A stretch of DNA of 64,000 nucleotides from NCBI GenBank assembly GCA_024743215.1, contig JANSWZ010000013.1, positions 1 through 64,000 on the forward strand. Reading direction: 5' to 3'. Source of the stretch: Alphaproteobacteria bacterium. GTDB lineage: Bacteria; Pseudomonadota; Alphaproteobacteria; Rhizobiales; GCA-2746425. The translations under genes and the position numbers were made by a program. This document shows positions 17,103-26,534 of the stretch, one piece after another. The notes beneath the pieces are model-generated. The model made no database searches, was not told where the DNA came from, and worked only from the letters and a program-made list of their open reading frames with translations. Within the stretch, counting starts at the first letter, position 1. Each line of letters starts with the position of its first letter.

Positions 17103-18470
17103 TCAGGAAGGGTTTTTGTCATCTGCCGACAGCAGATAGCCGGTGATAGAGCGGTCAGCATCGAGATATTGTCTTGCGGCGTTTTGAACATCATCTGTCG
17201 TTACTGACTGGAGCAATGCTGGCCAGTTTTGTATTTCTTCAAGGGTCTGGCCTGTGGTCAGCCCAACGCCGATAATCCGGGCCAGAGATGCCTGATTGTC
17301 CTGCGCATAAACGGTGTCGGAAATCATACGATTGCGCGCTTTGTCCAATTCATCCTGCTCGACGCCACCGGTTTTGATGTTTTCGACAATGCCCTGAACT
17401 TTTTCGATCAGGTCTTCAAGCTTCTGTGAACCATTTGGCACAGCATAGACTGAGACAAGGCCACTATCGAGCTGCTGCCCCTGATACCAACTACCTGCTG
17501 CTGTTGCAGGTCCGCCATTGAGAACCAGTTCCCTGTATAGGCGGCTGGTGGACCCGCCTCCCAGAATCTCGGTCAGCAAGGCCAAAGCAGCTGCCTCGGG
17601 CCCCTCAGCAGTGCTGTAGGATGGCGTCAGAAATGAGCGGCGCACAGAAGGCTGCTTGACCTGCTCATTAGCAAGCGTAACGGTGCGCGCGGTCTCCATA
17701 GGAGGTTCAGTAGGGCGCACCCTTGGCAATGCATCACCATTGGGCAAAATCGTGCCGTAAGTTGCTTTTGCAAGGTCAAACACTTCTTGTGGCACCACAT
17801 CACCTGCAACAATCAGAATTGCATTTTCTGGCGCGTAGTGTTTTTCGTAAAACGCAAAGGCATCCTCGCGGTTCAATTGCTTTATCTCATGCTCCCAGCC
17901 AATTACCGGGAAGCGATAGGGATGATTTTTGTAGAATGACGCATCAATTGCTTCACCCAGCCGTGAGGATGGATTGTTTCCAACTCGGGAGCTTCTTTCT
18001 TCAAGCACCACTTCCAACTCAGGAAGAACAACTTCATCGGTTAAAACAAGGTTGCGCATTCGATCTGCTTCCAACGCCATCATCTCAGCCAGATGTGTTG
18101 GGGCTACGCGTTGAAAATAACCTGTATAATCGCTGGATGTGAACGCATTTTCCTGGCCGCCAATTTCCGCAATGCGTTTGGAAAATGCCCCGTCAGGGTT
18201 GGCTTTCGTGCCCTTGAACAACAGATGCTCCAGAAAATGGGCTATGCCACTTTTGCCGGGCGTCTCATCTGCGGACCCGACCTTGTACCAAAGCATATGC
18301 GTGACGACCGGAGCGCGATTGTCGGGAATGACGACGATCTGCAAGCCGTTCTTCAACATGCTGGATTCAGCATTAGGCGCAATTTTAAATGTCTCAGCGA
18401 AGGAACTTGAAGCAAAAGATGCAGCAAAAATTGCTACAATAAGGTGTCGGGAAATCGGCCAAAGTTTCAT
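17103..18470 (-). CDS. M16-family zinc metallopeptidase, catalytic subunit
   Basis: Periplasmic peptidase (455 aa) with a signal peptide (LIVAIFAASFASSSFA) and the inverted zinc motif HxxEH in GIAHFLEHLLFKGT, followed by a downstream glutamate-rich helix (VVLPELEVVLEERSSR). It is expected to degrade oligopeptides as a dimer with the neighbouring inactive subunit. ATG 18470 has AAGAG about nine bases upstream; GTG 18479 is an alternative. In related bacteria this pair usually sits near the ileS-lspA-mutL region; here it is upstream of ribF. Confidence 0.95.
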   Translation of the reverse strand: MKLWPISRHLIVAIFAASFASSSFAETFKIAPNAESSMLKNGLQIVVIPDNRAPVVTHMLWYKVGSADETPGKSGIAHFLEHLLFKGTKANPDGAFSKRIAEIGGQENAFTSSDYTGYFQRVAPTHLAEMMALEADRMRNLVLTDEVVLPELEVVLEERSSRVGNNPSSRLGEAIDASFYKNHPYRFPVIGWEHEIKQLNREDAFAFYEKHYAPENAILIVAGDVVPQEVFDLAKATYGTILPNGDALPRVRPTEPPMETARTVTLANEQVKQPSVRRSFLTPSYSTAEGPEAAALALLTEILGGGSTSRLYRELVLNGGPATAAGSWYQGQQLDSGLVSVYAVPNGSQKLEDLIEKVQGIVENIKTGGVEQDELDKARNRMISDTVYAQDNQASLARIIGVGLTTGQTLEEIQNWPALLQSVTTDDVQNAARQYLDADRSITGYLLSADDKNPS

Positions 18471-18618
18471 GAAAATCACTCTTGTCAGAATTCAGTGTCC
18501 AGGTACGGTCGATATACGGGCGTCAGATACGGATGTCTGGCCCGATTACACAATTACATAGAGGAGCGTATGACACTCTGCCACTTAACTTTATGTAAGT
18601 CGCGCGCAGTTCCGGCAC

Positions 18619-19050
18619 TTAACGCTGCGCAAAATCTTCGGCTCTATTATTCGATTTCGTTGAAAAGCCCTGTCCGAACACATGTTCAATTTTGCCTTTC
18701 AGTGTCTGCGCATTGAAAGGTTTGAGAATGTAGTCGTTAACGCCAGCCCGTTTGGCCGCAATGACATGTTCGGTTTTGGCTTCGGCAGTGATCATAATGA
18801 AGGGTGTTTGGGAAAATCGCGGGTCTTCGCGAACTTTTAGCAACAATTCGTAGCCGGTCATCGGCACCATATTCCAATCGGAAATAACAAGGCCATATGG
18901 GCGTTCTTCCAACAGCTTATATGCGTCTGCTCCGTTGGAAGCATCGTGGATGTCATCAAAACCAAGTTGCTTGAGAAGATTCCGGATAATTCTGACCATG
19001 GTCGTGTAATCATCGACGATGAGCACAGGCATGGTGAGGTCAATCGTCAT
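18619..19050 (-). CDS. Single-domain CheY-like response regulator
   Basis: This 143-aa receiver-only protein has a complete phosphorylation site: Asp13/Asp14 acidic pocket, phospho-acceptor Asp58 (VISDWNM), Thr88 and Lys110 (YILKPF). The fold and the WNMVPMTGYELL segment are CheY-like. A C-terminal tail of about 20 polar residues follows. No chemotaxis, kinase or flagellar genes are near, so its partner is unknown. The ATG at 19050 is preceded by a purine-rich GAGATGGAAA stretch. It is divergent from ribF. Confidence 0.93.
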   Translation of the reverse strand: MTIDLTMPVLIVDDYTTMVRIIRNLLKQLGFDDIHDASNGADAYKLLEERPYGLVISDWNMVPMTGYELLLKVREDPRFSQTPFIMITAEAKTEHVIAAKRAGVNDYILKPFNAQTLKGKIEHVFGQGFSTKSNNRAEDFAQR

Positions 19051-19291
19051 TTTCCATCTCTTCAGTTGGCCGGATATTTGAATTCAACGTAGATAGGTAT
19101 CTTGAAAGTTTGGTTAAAATAGCTGTTCTTCTTGCCTCCAATGGGTGTGGCAAAATGGTACAACACACACAGGGACAGATGCCATCTTGACGTTGAGCAG
19201 CCCGCACGGCAGTGTGCGCCCAGCTTACGACATGCGACACCTTGTATGATCAAAGTAAAGCTAGAAAAATCGATATCGCCGGACCTCCCTT

Positions 19292-20284
19292 ATGCCTCTG
19301 CCTGACATTGAGACCGATTTCGTCCTGTTGGATGGCGACGCTGAACTTCCCGCCCAATTGCGTGGCGCGATTGTGGTCATTGGGAATTTCGATGGATTAC
19401 ATGCAGGTCATCGGGTCATTTTACAGCACGCGCTGGATCTTGCTGCCGGCACGTTGCCGGTGCTTGCACTCACCTTTGAGCCTCACCCCAGAAGCGTCTT
19501 TAAACCTTCTGAACCTGTGTTTCGCCTCAGCCCGATGCAGGAAAAAGCGTCCTTGTTACAGGCCTGTGGGTTGAAGGGGGTGGTGAATTGGGCGTTCTCC
19601 AAAGACTTCGCAAGCCTCAGCGCCCAGACATTTGTGGATGATGTTCTGATCAAATATCTGTCAGCGTCTCATGTGGTGGTGGGTTATGATTTTCATTTTG
19701 GCAAAGGGCGTGAAGGCAGTCCGGCTTTCCTGTTTGCTGCCGGCCAGGATGCTGGATTTGGTGTGACAGTCGTTCCAGAGGTAACACTGCCGGACGGTCT
19801 GGCAGTATCTTCCAGCGCAATCAGAACCCATTTGGAAAATGCTGACATACAGTCTGCCAACAATGAGTTGGGCTATCGCTGGTTTGTCCAATCCAAAGTC
19901 ATTCACGGTGAAAAACGTGGGCGGGATTTAGGGTATCCGACGGCCAATATGGTTCTGCCGTCCTCTTGCAAATTGGCGCTTGGCATTTACGCCGTTAGTG
20001 TGCGCAGACAGGATGGAACGCTCCATCACGGCGTCGCCAGCTATGGCCGCCGACCGCAATTTGACAATGGCGCTCCGCTTCTGGAAGCATTTCTGTTCGA
20101 TTTTTCAGATGATCTGTATGGTGAAATGCTTATGGTTACATTTCATGAGTTTCTGCGTGGAGAGGCCAAGTTTGATGGAGTCGATGCACTGGTAGCGCAG
20201 ATGGATAAGGACAGCGCCCAGGCCCGCGCGATCCTCAAAGCCGCAACGCCGCTTTCTGCGTTGGATGCAAGACTGTCTTTTTAG
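19292..20284 (+). CDS. ribF: Bifunctional riboflavin kinase / FAD synthetase
   Basis: Converts riboflavin to FMN and then FAD. Residues about 25-190 form the adenylyltransferase domain (VIGNFDGLHAGHR, with the GxxxGH nucleotide motif). Residues about 195-330 are the riboflavin kinase domain (HGEKRGRDLGYPTANM and the conserved GVASYGRRPQFD). Length 330 aa is normal. In many bacteria ribF is followed directly by ileS; here about 15.8 kb of other genes lie between them. The ATG at 19292 fits the family start, though its ribosome-binding site is poor. Confidence 0.96.
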   Translation: MPLPDIETDFVLLDGDAELPAQLRGAIVVIGNFDGLHAGHRVILQHALDLAAGTLPVLALTFEPHPRSVFKPSEPVFRLSPMQEKASLLQACGLKGVVNWAFSKDFASLSAQTFVDDVLIKYLSASHVVVGYDFHFGKGREGSPAFLFAAGQDAGFGVTVVPEVTLPDGLAVSSSAIRTHLENADIQSANNELGYRWFVQSKVIHGEKRGRDLGYPTANMVLPSSCKLALGIYAVSVRRQDGTLHHGVASYGRRPQFDNGAPLLEAFLFDFSDDLYGEMLMVTFHEFLRGEAKFDGVDALVAQMDKDSAQARAILKAATPLSALDARLSF

Positions 20285-20394
20285 GTTGAATTCGGGTCGA
20301 AGTCTGCTGGTCTTTTGCGCCAGCTTCTGTGATCGCAGACAATTCTCAGACACGAGGCATACCTAAAGGGACCATCTGAGATAAGGATTGAGTT

Positions 20395-21873
20395 TTGGCG
20401 GCGATACATTTCCTGAGACTCCCTGAAAACTCAAAGCTGTCCCTGCGCAATCAGGTTTGCGAAATGTTGAGCGATGCAATCTCAAAAAACAACATTGCGC
20501 ACAATGAGCCTTTGCCATCTTGTCGGGCACTTTCAAAACAGCTTGGTGTCTCCAGAAACACGGTCTTTGCCGCTTATGTCCGACTGATCGATTCAGGCCT
20601 TATTCTGTCCAGAAACCGAAGCGGTTATTTCGTCAATCCAGACATCGTAAAGCAGGTGCAACTGCCTGGGAACAAAAGGGCTAAGGTCCACGCGCCGCTT
20701 AGGCTCGATCTTGCGATTGATGGTTCAGATCTTATGCCTTCCGAATTGCGCAAAGTTGAGCATCCGGACGATTGGAACACCTACCCCTATCCATTCATTT
20801 ACAACCAGATGGATCCGCGGCTTTTCCCGCTTCAGGAGTGGCGCGAATGCATGCGCCTTGCGCTGAATTCCAAAGGCCTTGCGGATTGGAGCGGCGATTC
20901 CGGTGGAGCAGATAGTGCAAACCTGGTCAAACAGGTTCAGCAACGGCTGCTGACTTATCGTGGGCTGGATGCGGGAGAAGATGAAATCCTGATCACATCG
21001 GGCGCTCAAAACGCTATTTTCTGTCTTGCTACTCTGTTCGGGCGAAAAAACCGTGTGATTGCCCTGGAAGACCCCTGCTATCCGGAGGCACGTAATGCCT
21101 TCACCTTGGCCGGTTGCAAAATCGTCAATGTTCCGGTGGATGAACTCGGGATGAGAATTGATGACATGCCCTATGATTGCGGGCTCGTCTACACAACGCC
21201 CAGCCACCAATTCCCGACAACGGTGACCATGTCTGAGGAGCGACGCATTCAATTGAGTCAGATGGCTGCCGAAAAAGGATTTGTCATTTGCGAGGATGAC
21301 TATGAGGCAGAGATGAACTTCGTTTCAGAGCGCGCGCTGCCCATTCGCTCATTGGATCGTACCGGAAATGTTGTCTATATCGGCAGTCTTTCGAAATCAC
21401 TGGCTCCAGGATTGCGGCTTGGCTACATGGTGGCGCACCCGGACATTGTTAAGGAAGCAAAGGCTGTCCGGCGCGCCATGATGCGGCACCCACCGACATT
21501 GCTGCAGGAAGCCATGGCCCTGTTTTTGGGGCTGGGCTATCAGGATGTGCATCTGCGCCGCTTGCATCGACGGTATAAAGTTCGCTGGGAAGAAATGCGC
21601 CGCGCGTTGCAGGCTCATCTGCCGGATTTGCACATACAGGCATCTCAGGGCGGCACATGTTTCTGGATTGTCGGGCCAACCGCGCTCGATGCGAACCTTC
21701 TTGCTGAGCGACTTAAAAAGAAGGGCGTTCTGATTGACGTTGGCTCGGTGTTTTTTTCAGATCCCGAGAAGGGAACTGGTATGTTCCGACTGGGCTTTGC
21801 AGCCATTCCGAAAAAAGCAATAGCGCCCGGTGTGCAGATCATTTCCGAAGAGATTGTTCAAATCCTGTCATAA
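20395..21873 (+). CDS. MocR-type regulator (GntR DNA-binding plus aminotransferase-like domain)
   Basis: This 492-aa protein has a GntR winged helix at residues about 10-85 (LSLRNQVCEMLSDAISKNN, then SCRALSKQLGVSRNTVFAAY) and a fold-type I aminotransferase-like domain after it. The PLP-binding lysine is in YIGSLSKSLAPGLRLGY. MocR regulators use PLP to sense amines or amino acids and usually control the neighbouring genes. Here these are the aminotransferase, ABC transporter and oxidase genes just downstream on the same strand. The start is TTG 20395 with AAGGA about nine bases upstream. The effector is probably the operon's amino acid or amine. Confidence 0.93.
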   Translation: MAAIHFLRLPENSKLSLRNQVCEMLSDAISKNNIAHNEPLPSCRALSKQLGVSRNTVFAAYVRLIDSGLILSRNRSGYFVNPDIVKQVQLPGNKRAKVHAPLRLDLAIDGSDLMPSELRKVEHPDDWNTYPYPFIYNQMDPRLFPLQEWRECMRLALNSKGLADWSGDSGGADSANLVKQVQQRLLTYRGLDAGEDEILITSGAQNAIFCLATLFGRKNRVIALEDPCYPEARNAFTLAGCKIVNVPVDELGMRIDDMPYDCGLVYTTPSHQFPTTVTMSEERRIQLSQMAAEKGFVICEDDYEAEMNFVSERALPIRSLDRTGNVVYIGSLSKSLAPGLRLGYMVAHPDIVKEAKAVRRAMMRHPPTLLQEAMALFLGLGYQDVHLRRLHRRYKVRWEEMRRALQAHLPDLHIQASQGGTCFWIVGPTALDANLLAERLKKKGVLIDVGSVFFSDPEKGTGMFRLGFAAIPKKAIAPGVQIISEEIVQILS

Positions 21874-21905
21874 GCCGCGTGGCCACTGGCACAGGGTGAA
21901 CCATT

Positions 21906-21933
21906 CTGTCCTTTTTTTTGAGATGATCTGTCC
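21906..21933. promoter_or_regulatory. Direct repeat CTGTCC, 22-bp spacing, upstream of aminotransferase
   Basis: CTGTCC occurs at 21906-21911 and 21928-21933, 22 bp apart, about two helical turns, with similar T-rich flanks. MocR proteins commonly bind direct repeats in the promoter of their target operon. The site lies about 95 bp upstream of the aminotransferase start. Confidence 0.4.
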
Positions 21934-22026
21934 CTGTTTTCTCATTCCGTTCAAACCTAGCGTAGCGTCACCTTGGACAAGAACTTGCCAAAACATCCGT
22001 GGCGAGCGGGTTTGGAGAGACGCAAC

Positions 22027-23352
22027 ATGACAATCCCGAAAAATCCCGTTGATTGGTCTACACAGAAGATTATTGACAAGCGGAACCAGTATTACGCTGC
22101 CTCTCAGCGCGCCTTTGTTCCATATCAGAAGCCGCTGATCCTGAAACACGGCAATGGCCAATATATCTGGGATGAACTGGGCAACAAACTGACTGATCTG
22201 CTGGGCATGAATTTGTGTATCAGTGTTGGTCATGCCCACCCGATGGTTGTTGAGGCGGTCAAGGAGCAGGTCGAAGAACTCACGCACTGCACCACAATGT
22301 TCTATCATCCGGTGCCAGCGCATTTGGCAGAGGAAATTGCAGCCACCATGCCGGATGGGCATGACTGGGTTGTCCATTTCACCAATTCCGGAGCGGAAGC
22401 GATTGATCTGGCATTGATGATGGCCAGAGCCAGCACCGGCAATCAGGATTTGATTGCTCTGCGTAATTCCTATCATGGCGCCACCTATGGTGCGCAGGGC
22501 GTGACAGGCGTGCAGAATTTCCGTCATAATATCGCGCAATTGCCCAATGTCAGTTTTGCTGCAGAACCCTGCCAGTATCGGGGGATTTTCGGTAAAGGCA
22601 TCCAGCCTTATCTGGATGATCTGGACCGTACGATTTCCTTTGCCACCAGTGGTCAATTGGCAGGCATGGTGATTGAACCCGTGCAAGGGTATGGCGGCAT
22701 TATTCCCATGCCGGCTGGCTATATGAAAGGCGCTTTTGAACGCATTCGTGCAGCCGGTGGACTGTGTATCGTAGACGAAGTGCAGTCAGGATTTGGCAAG
22801 ACAGGCGAAGCCATGTGGGGGTTCGAATCCCATGACACAATTCCCGATATTGTTGTCATGGCCAAAGGCATGGGCAACGGCATTCCAATAGGCGCCGTCG
22901 TTGCCAAACGCCACATTGCCGATGCCATGGCAGGTAAATTCCTGTTTCACACATATGGCGCAAACCCTGTGGCTTGTGCCGCCGCTCGTGCTGTGCTCAG
23001 AATTATCAAAGAAGAAAACCTAATTGAAAATGCCAAAACGGTCGGCGCAAAACTCCATGAAGGTCTTCTTCAGCTTAAAGAAGAGTTTGAAATCATTGGA
23101 GATGTGCGCGGACTCGGGTTTATGCAGGCCATTGAACTGGTCCGGGATAGAACGAGCAAAGAACCCGCTGTGGAAGAGACAGCATGGGTCTTTGAGAAAA
23201 CGCGTGAACATGGTTTGATCGTGTCAAAGTCCGGTAATTTCAAGAATGTCCTGAGGATGGTGCCACCGCTTTGCCTGTCGATGAGCGACGTAGAGCCAGT
23301 GATTGCAGCTTTGAGGCGATGCTTCAGCGAGTTCGAACGGGACTTTTCTTGA
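22027..23352 (+). CDS. Class III aminotransferase (AGXT2-like)
   Basis: PLP-dependent transaminase, 441 aa. Landmarks are the SGAEAIDLALMMAR segment, the Asp of the pyridine-nitrogen site in CIVDEVQSGFGKTG, and the Schiff-base lysine in VVMAKGMGNGIPIGAV. Overall resemblance is to alanine-glyoxylate/omega-aminotransferases. It would move the amino group from the imported compound to a 2-oxo acid. ATG 22027 has GGAGAG upstream; an earlier in-frame start at 21973 lacks support. It is the first gene of the operon that continues through the ABC transporter and FAD oxidase. Confidence 0.93.
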   Translation: MTIPKNPVDWSTQKIIDKRNQYYAASQRAFVPYQKPLILKHGNGQYIWDELGNKLTDLLGMNLCISVGHAHPMVVEAVKEQVEELTHCTTMFYHPVPAHLAEEIAATMPDGHDWVVHFTNSGAEAIDLALMMARASTGNQDLIALRNSYHGATYGAQGVTGVQNFRHNIAQLPNVSFAAEPCQYRGIFGKGIQPYLDDLDRTISFATSGQLAGMVIEPVQGYGGIIPMPAGYMKGAFERIRAAGGLCIVDEVQSGFGKTGEAMWGFESHDTIPDIVVMAKGMGNGIPIGAVVAKRHIADAMAGKFLFHTYGANPVACAAARAVLRIIKEENLIENAKTVGAKLHEGLLQLKEEFEIIGDVRGLGFMQAIELVRDRTSKEPAVEETAWVFEKTREHGLIVSKSGNFKNVLRMVPPLCLSMSDVEPVIAALRRCFSEFERDFS

Positions 23353-23455
23353 ATTGATTTGGGCCTGGAATGAAGACTGAGAGAATTGACAGAGGCGACC
23401 TGCCAATAACCGACCAAAAATCGAAAACGAACGGAAACACGAAAGAGGGAATGTT

Positions 23456-24289
23456 ATGATACGACATCTTAAATCCGTAGTAGCAATGGTCTCCATTGCC
23501 GTTACGACGATGCTTTTTGCAGCAAGTGGCGCGCAGGCGCAATCCACAATGGACACTGTACAGGACCGGGGCACATTGCGTGTCGGTGTCATGCAGGCAC
23601 CACCTTGGTTCTACAAAGATCCAGCTGGTGATGAATGGACCGGCGTTGGCGCTTCTGTTGGCAAAGCCATGGCAGAAACACTTGGCGTTGAATTTGAACC
23701 GGTTGAAGTAACTTGGGCCACATCAATTGCTGCTCTTCAGGCTGGAAAGATTGATGTCCAGTTTGTGCTCGACGCAACGCCAAAACGTGCCTTGGCTGTC
23801 GACTTCCCATCCCAGCCGCTGCTCTATTACGCGCTGGCAGTGTTGGCTGATGAAGACCTCACCATTTCCGCCTGGGAAGATCTCAACAAGGAAGGCACGA
23901 AGCTCTCAGTGTCCAAGGGCACGACGATGGAAGCCTACATCAAGAAGCACCTGCCAAACGCAGAAATCCTGAGCTTCCCTGGTAATGCTGAGGCACTTGC
24001 TGCCTTCCAGTCGGGCCGCGTCAACGCCGTTGTCCTGTTCCATCCACCGCTGATCACCATGCGCAAAAACGTTGGCCGTGGCCAGATTGTCATTCCAACA
24101 CCGATCCGGGCTTCTGCTTCTTCAGCTGGCGTACGCAAGGAAGATGACAAGACCTTTCGTGACTGGGTGAACACAACCATCAGCTACATGTACAACACGG
24201 GCGAAACACAGAGCCTGTATGAGGATTTCCTCATCTCCTTTGACGTGGACCCTTCCACAGTTCCAGCTATCCGCCAGGAAAACTGGTAA
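23456..24289 (+). CDS. Amino-acid ABC transporter substrate-binding protein
   Basis: Periplasmic receptor (277 aa) of a polar-amino-acid (PAAT) importer. A signal peptide (about residues 1-28, ending SGAQA) precedes the SBP_bac_3 fold, with DRGTLRVGVMQAPPWFYKD, IAALQAGKIDVQF and KLSVSKGTTMEAY as landmarks. GAGGGAA precedes the ATG. The stop codon lies in a short 12-bp direct repeat (GAAAACTGGTAA/G). It is followed by a stem-loop and then two permease genes and an ATPase. The ligand is not evident; an amino acid or betaine-like amine fits the neighbouring aminotransferase. Confidence 0.94.
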   Translation: MIRHLKSVVAMVSIAVTTMLFAASGAQAQSTMDTVQDRGTLRVGVMQAPPWFYKDPAGDEWTGVGASVGKAMAETLGVEFEPVEVTWATSIAALQAGKIDVQFVLDATPKRALAVDFPSQPLLYYALAVLADEDLTISAWEDLNKEGTKLSVSKGTTMEAYIKKHLPNAEILSFPGNAEALAAFQSGRVNAVVLFHPPLITMRKNVGRGQIVIPTPIRASASSAGVRKEDDKTFRDWVNTTISYMYNTGETQSLYEDFLISFDVDPSTVPAIRQENW

Positions 24290-24325
24290 GAAAACTGGTA
24301 GTCTTTTGGAATAAGAACATGATCC

Positions 24326-24348
24326 GGGCGGGGTGTTGAACTCCGCCC
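24326..24348 (+). other. Intercistronic stem-loop after the binding-protein gene
   Basis: GGGCGG and CCGCCC pair across an 11-nt loop between the binding-protein and first permease genes. No T-run follows. Such hairpins commonly protect the binding-protein mRNA and keep it in excess over the membrane subunits. Confidence 0.5.
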
Positions 24349-24380
24349 CGACCTCTCACTTGATGCTGGGATAATCCGAA

Positions 24381-25061
24381 ATGGGATATGAGTGGGACTT
24401 CGCGATTGTCTTTCGCGACTTTGATCTGCTGCTGCTTGGTCTGGTCAACACCCTGAAAGTCACTGGTTTTGCGCTGCTCTTCGGGGTGCCGCTCGGACTG
24501 GTACTGGCTCTTGCCAGGCTTTATGGCGTTGCAATCATTCGAGTTCCTGTTGGATTTGTGATTGAGTTTTTGCGCTCCACACCGCCCATTGCTCAGCTGT
24601 TCTGGTTCTTTTTTGCCATGCCGCTGCTGTTGGACATAGAGATTGATCCATTCGAAGCGGCTGTCATTACATTTTCACTTCAGTCATCAGCGTTTTTCGC
24701 AGAAGTCTTTCGCGGGGGAATTGCTTCGATCGACAGCGGCCAATGGGAAGCGTCCAAGGCACTTGGCATGGAACGCAATGCCCAATTGCGCCGCATCATT
24801 CTGCCTCAGGCCATCAAGCGCATGGTACCGGCTTTCATGGAACGCGCCATTGAGGTCATGAAAACCACAACACTTGTCGGCACAATTTCCTATGCAGATC
24901 TGCTGTATGAGGCCAACTCAATTGCCGAAGAGACTTATCGATACCTCGAAGTTTTCACCGTCGCGGCAGGCATGTATTTCGTCGTGATTTTCATATGCTC
25001 CATGGGCGTACGCCACCTTGAGCATTACCTTGGCCGCACCGGCGAAATCACAACAGGATAG
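24381..25061 (+). CDS. Amino-acid ABC transporter permease (first)
   Basis: This 226-aa inner-membrane subunit has five hydrophobic segments. The HisM/GlnP-type coupling loop contacts the ATPase (GQWEASKALGMERNAQLRRI). A conserved ProArg-like start region is seen in EFLRSTPPIAQLFWFFF. It lies ten bases upstream of a second homologous permease; the two form the heterodimeric channel. Confidence 0.95.
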   Translation: MGYEWDFAIVFRDFDLLLLGLVNTLKVTGFALLFGVPLGLVLALARLYGVAIIRVPVGFVIEFLRSTPPIAQLFWFFFAMPLLLDIEIDPFEAAVITFSLQSSAFFAEVFRGGIASIDSGQWEASKALGMERNAQLRRIILPQAIKRMVPAFMERAIEVMKTTTLVGTISYADLLYEANSIAEETYRYLEVFTVAAGMYFVVIFICSMGVRHLEHYLGRTGEITTG

Positions 25062-25070
25062 GAGGGGCTG

Positions 25071-25736
25071 ATGGAGTATAATTGGGATTTTGGCGCGGTC
25101 TGGACCTACCGCGGCCTGTTGTGGACGGGCTTGCAGAACACAATCATTCTGGCTGTAGTGTGTCTCGTATTGGGCCTGTTTTTTGGCCTGTTTGTAGGCG
25201 CAGCACGTTACTCGACCAGACCTATCCTGAACTATCCGGCAACCGCTTTTGTAGAGCTGTTCCGTAACACGCCCGTGCTCATTCAGATCATGTGGTTCTT
25301 CTTTGCTTTTCCCATCATTTCGCCTTTTCAAGTCGATGCATTTACAGCCGCCACGCTTGGCCTTGTTCTCAACACCACAGCATTTTCATCGGAGATTTTT
25401 CGCGCGGGCATTCAGTCCATTGCGAAAGGGCAGTGGGAAGCGGCCAAGGCCCTTGGCATGACTTACATGCAGCAGATGAAACGTGTGATTTTGCCTCAGG
25501 CCATTCGGCGGATGGTACCAGCTTTCATGAACCGCGCCGTTGAACTGGTGAAAATGACCTCTCTGGCATCCGTGATTGCCTATGGCGAACTTATGCATCA
25601 GGCCAAATCAATCGCAGCGATCTCATTCAATCCCATAGAGATGTATACCGCCGTCGCGATTTTCTATTTCCTTCTCATATTTCCATTCGCAATTTTAGTG
25701 CGCCGTTTGGAAATCAAATTCCAGCCGGGGAGCTGA
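25071..25736 (+). CDS. Amino-acid ABC transporter permease (second)
   Basis: This 221-aa paralogue of the preceding permease has the same layout: [20 protein letters not shown], then the coupling loop [20 protein letters not shown]. An AGGAGG-like site (AGGAGGGGCTG) just after the first permease stop drives its ATG at 25071. Its end abuts the ATPase gene. Confidence 0.95.
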   Translation: MEYNWDFGAVWTYRGLLWTGLQNTIILAVVCLVLGLFFGLFVGAARYSTRPILNYPATAFVELFRNTPVLIQIMWFFFAFPIISPFQVDAFTAATLGLVLNTTAFSSEIFRAGIQSIAKGQWEAAKALGMTYMQQMKRVILPQAIRRMVPAFMNRAVELVKMTSLASVIAYGELMHQAKSIAAISFNPIEMYTAVAIFYFLLIFPFAILVRRLEIKFQPGS

Positions 25737-25740
25737 TGAC

Positions 25741-26526
25741 TTGACCAACGTTCTTGAAATCAAAAAACTGTCCAAGTCATTTGGCGATCTCAAGGTACTG
25801 GATGCCATTGATCTGACAGTGTCAAAGGGCAGCACCGTGGTCATCATTGGCGCGTCGGGTTCTGGTAAATCCACATTGCTTCGCTGTGTCAATTTCATGG
25901 AAATTCCAAGTGCCGGCCAAATTGTCCTGCAGGGCGATCTGATCGGCAGCGGAACCGGCGAATCCATGAGTTACAGTGATTCCGAACTGGCCAAAATGCG
26001 TGCGCGTGTGGGTATGGTATTTCAGCATTTCAATCTGTTTCCTCATATGACGGTTAAACAGAACGTCATGGAAGGGCCTCGCACGGTTCTGAAATGTAAT
26101 ACGGCAGAATGCGAGCGCCGTGCTGACAGATATCTTGAGAAAGTTGGTCTTGGCTGGAAAGCGGATGCCTATCCTTCCCATCTATCCGGCGGCCAGCAGC
26201 AACGTGTAGCCATTGCACGCGCTCTGGCCATGGAGCCGGAAGTCATGCTGTTTGACGAAGCAACGTCAGCCCTCGATCCGGAACTGGTAGGCGAGGTTTT
26301 GCAAACCATGAAAGAATTGGCGGATGATGGCATGACGATGCTGATTGTGACCCACGAGCTTGGCTTCGCCTATACGGTGGCCGACAGGGTTCTGTTTCTG
26401 TCCGAAGGAAAAATTCTGGAGCAGGGCGACCCAGAGGCCGTGTTGATCAACCCCAAGCAGGAAGCAACCAAGAATTTCCTGCGAGGCCATGGCTCGTTCC
26501 GTTTACCTGAACCAAACCTTGATTGA
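25741..26526 (+). CDS. Amino-acid ABC transporter ATP-binding protein
   Basis: This 261-aa ATPase is of the GlnQ/HisP type, with Walker [10 protein letters not shown], signature [15 protein letters not shown], Walker [13 protein letters not shown] and switch histidine in IVTHELGF. It powers import through the two permeases. The start is TTG 25741 with GGGGAG eight bases upstream; an ATG at 25736 is followed at once by a stop in its frame. It ends just before the FAD oxidase gene. Confidence 0.96.
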   Translation: MTNVLEIKKLSKSFGDLKVLDAIDLTVSKGSTVVIIGASGSGKSTLLRCVNFMEIPSAGQIVLQGDLIGSGTGESMSYSDSELAKMRARVGMVFQHFNLFPHMTVKQNVMEGPRTVLKCNTAECERRADRYLEKVGLGWKADAYPSHLSGGQQQRVAIARALAMEPEVMLFDEATSALDPELVGEVLQTMKELADDGMTMLIVTHELGFAYTVADRVLFLSEGKILEQGDPEAVLINPKQEATKNFLRGHGSFRLPEPNLD

Positions 26527-26534
26527 ACAACACT

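Noticed and set aside
19062-19253. 63-residue minus-strand frame between the CheY-like gene and ribF
   Set aside because: Cys/His-rich sequence without a signal peptide or ribosome-binding site; likely chance.
21868-22686. 272-residue minus-strand open frame
   Set aside because: Antisense to the well-conserved aminotransferase; no start signal or domain.
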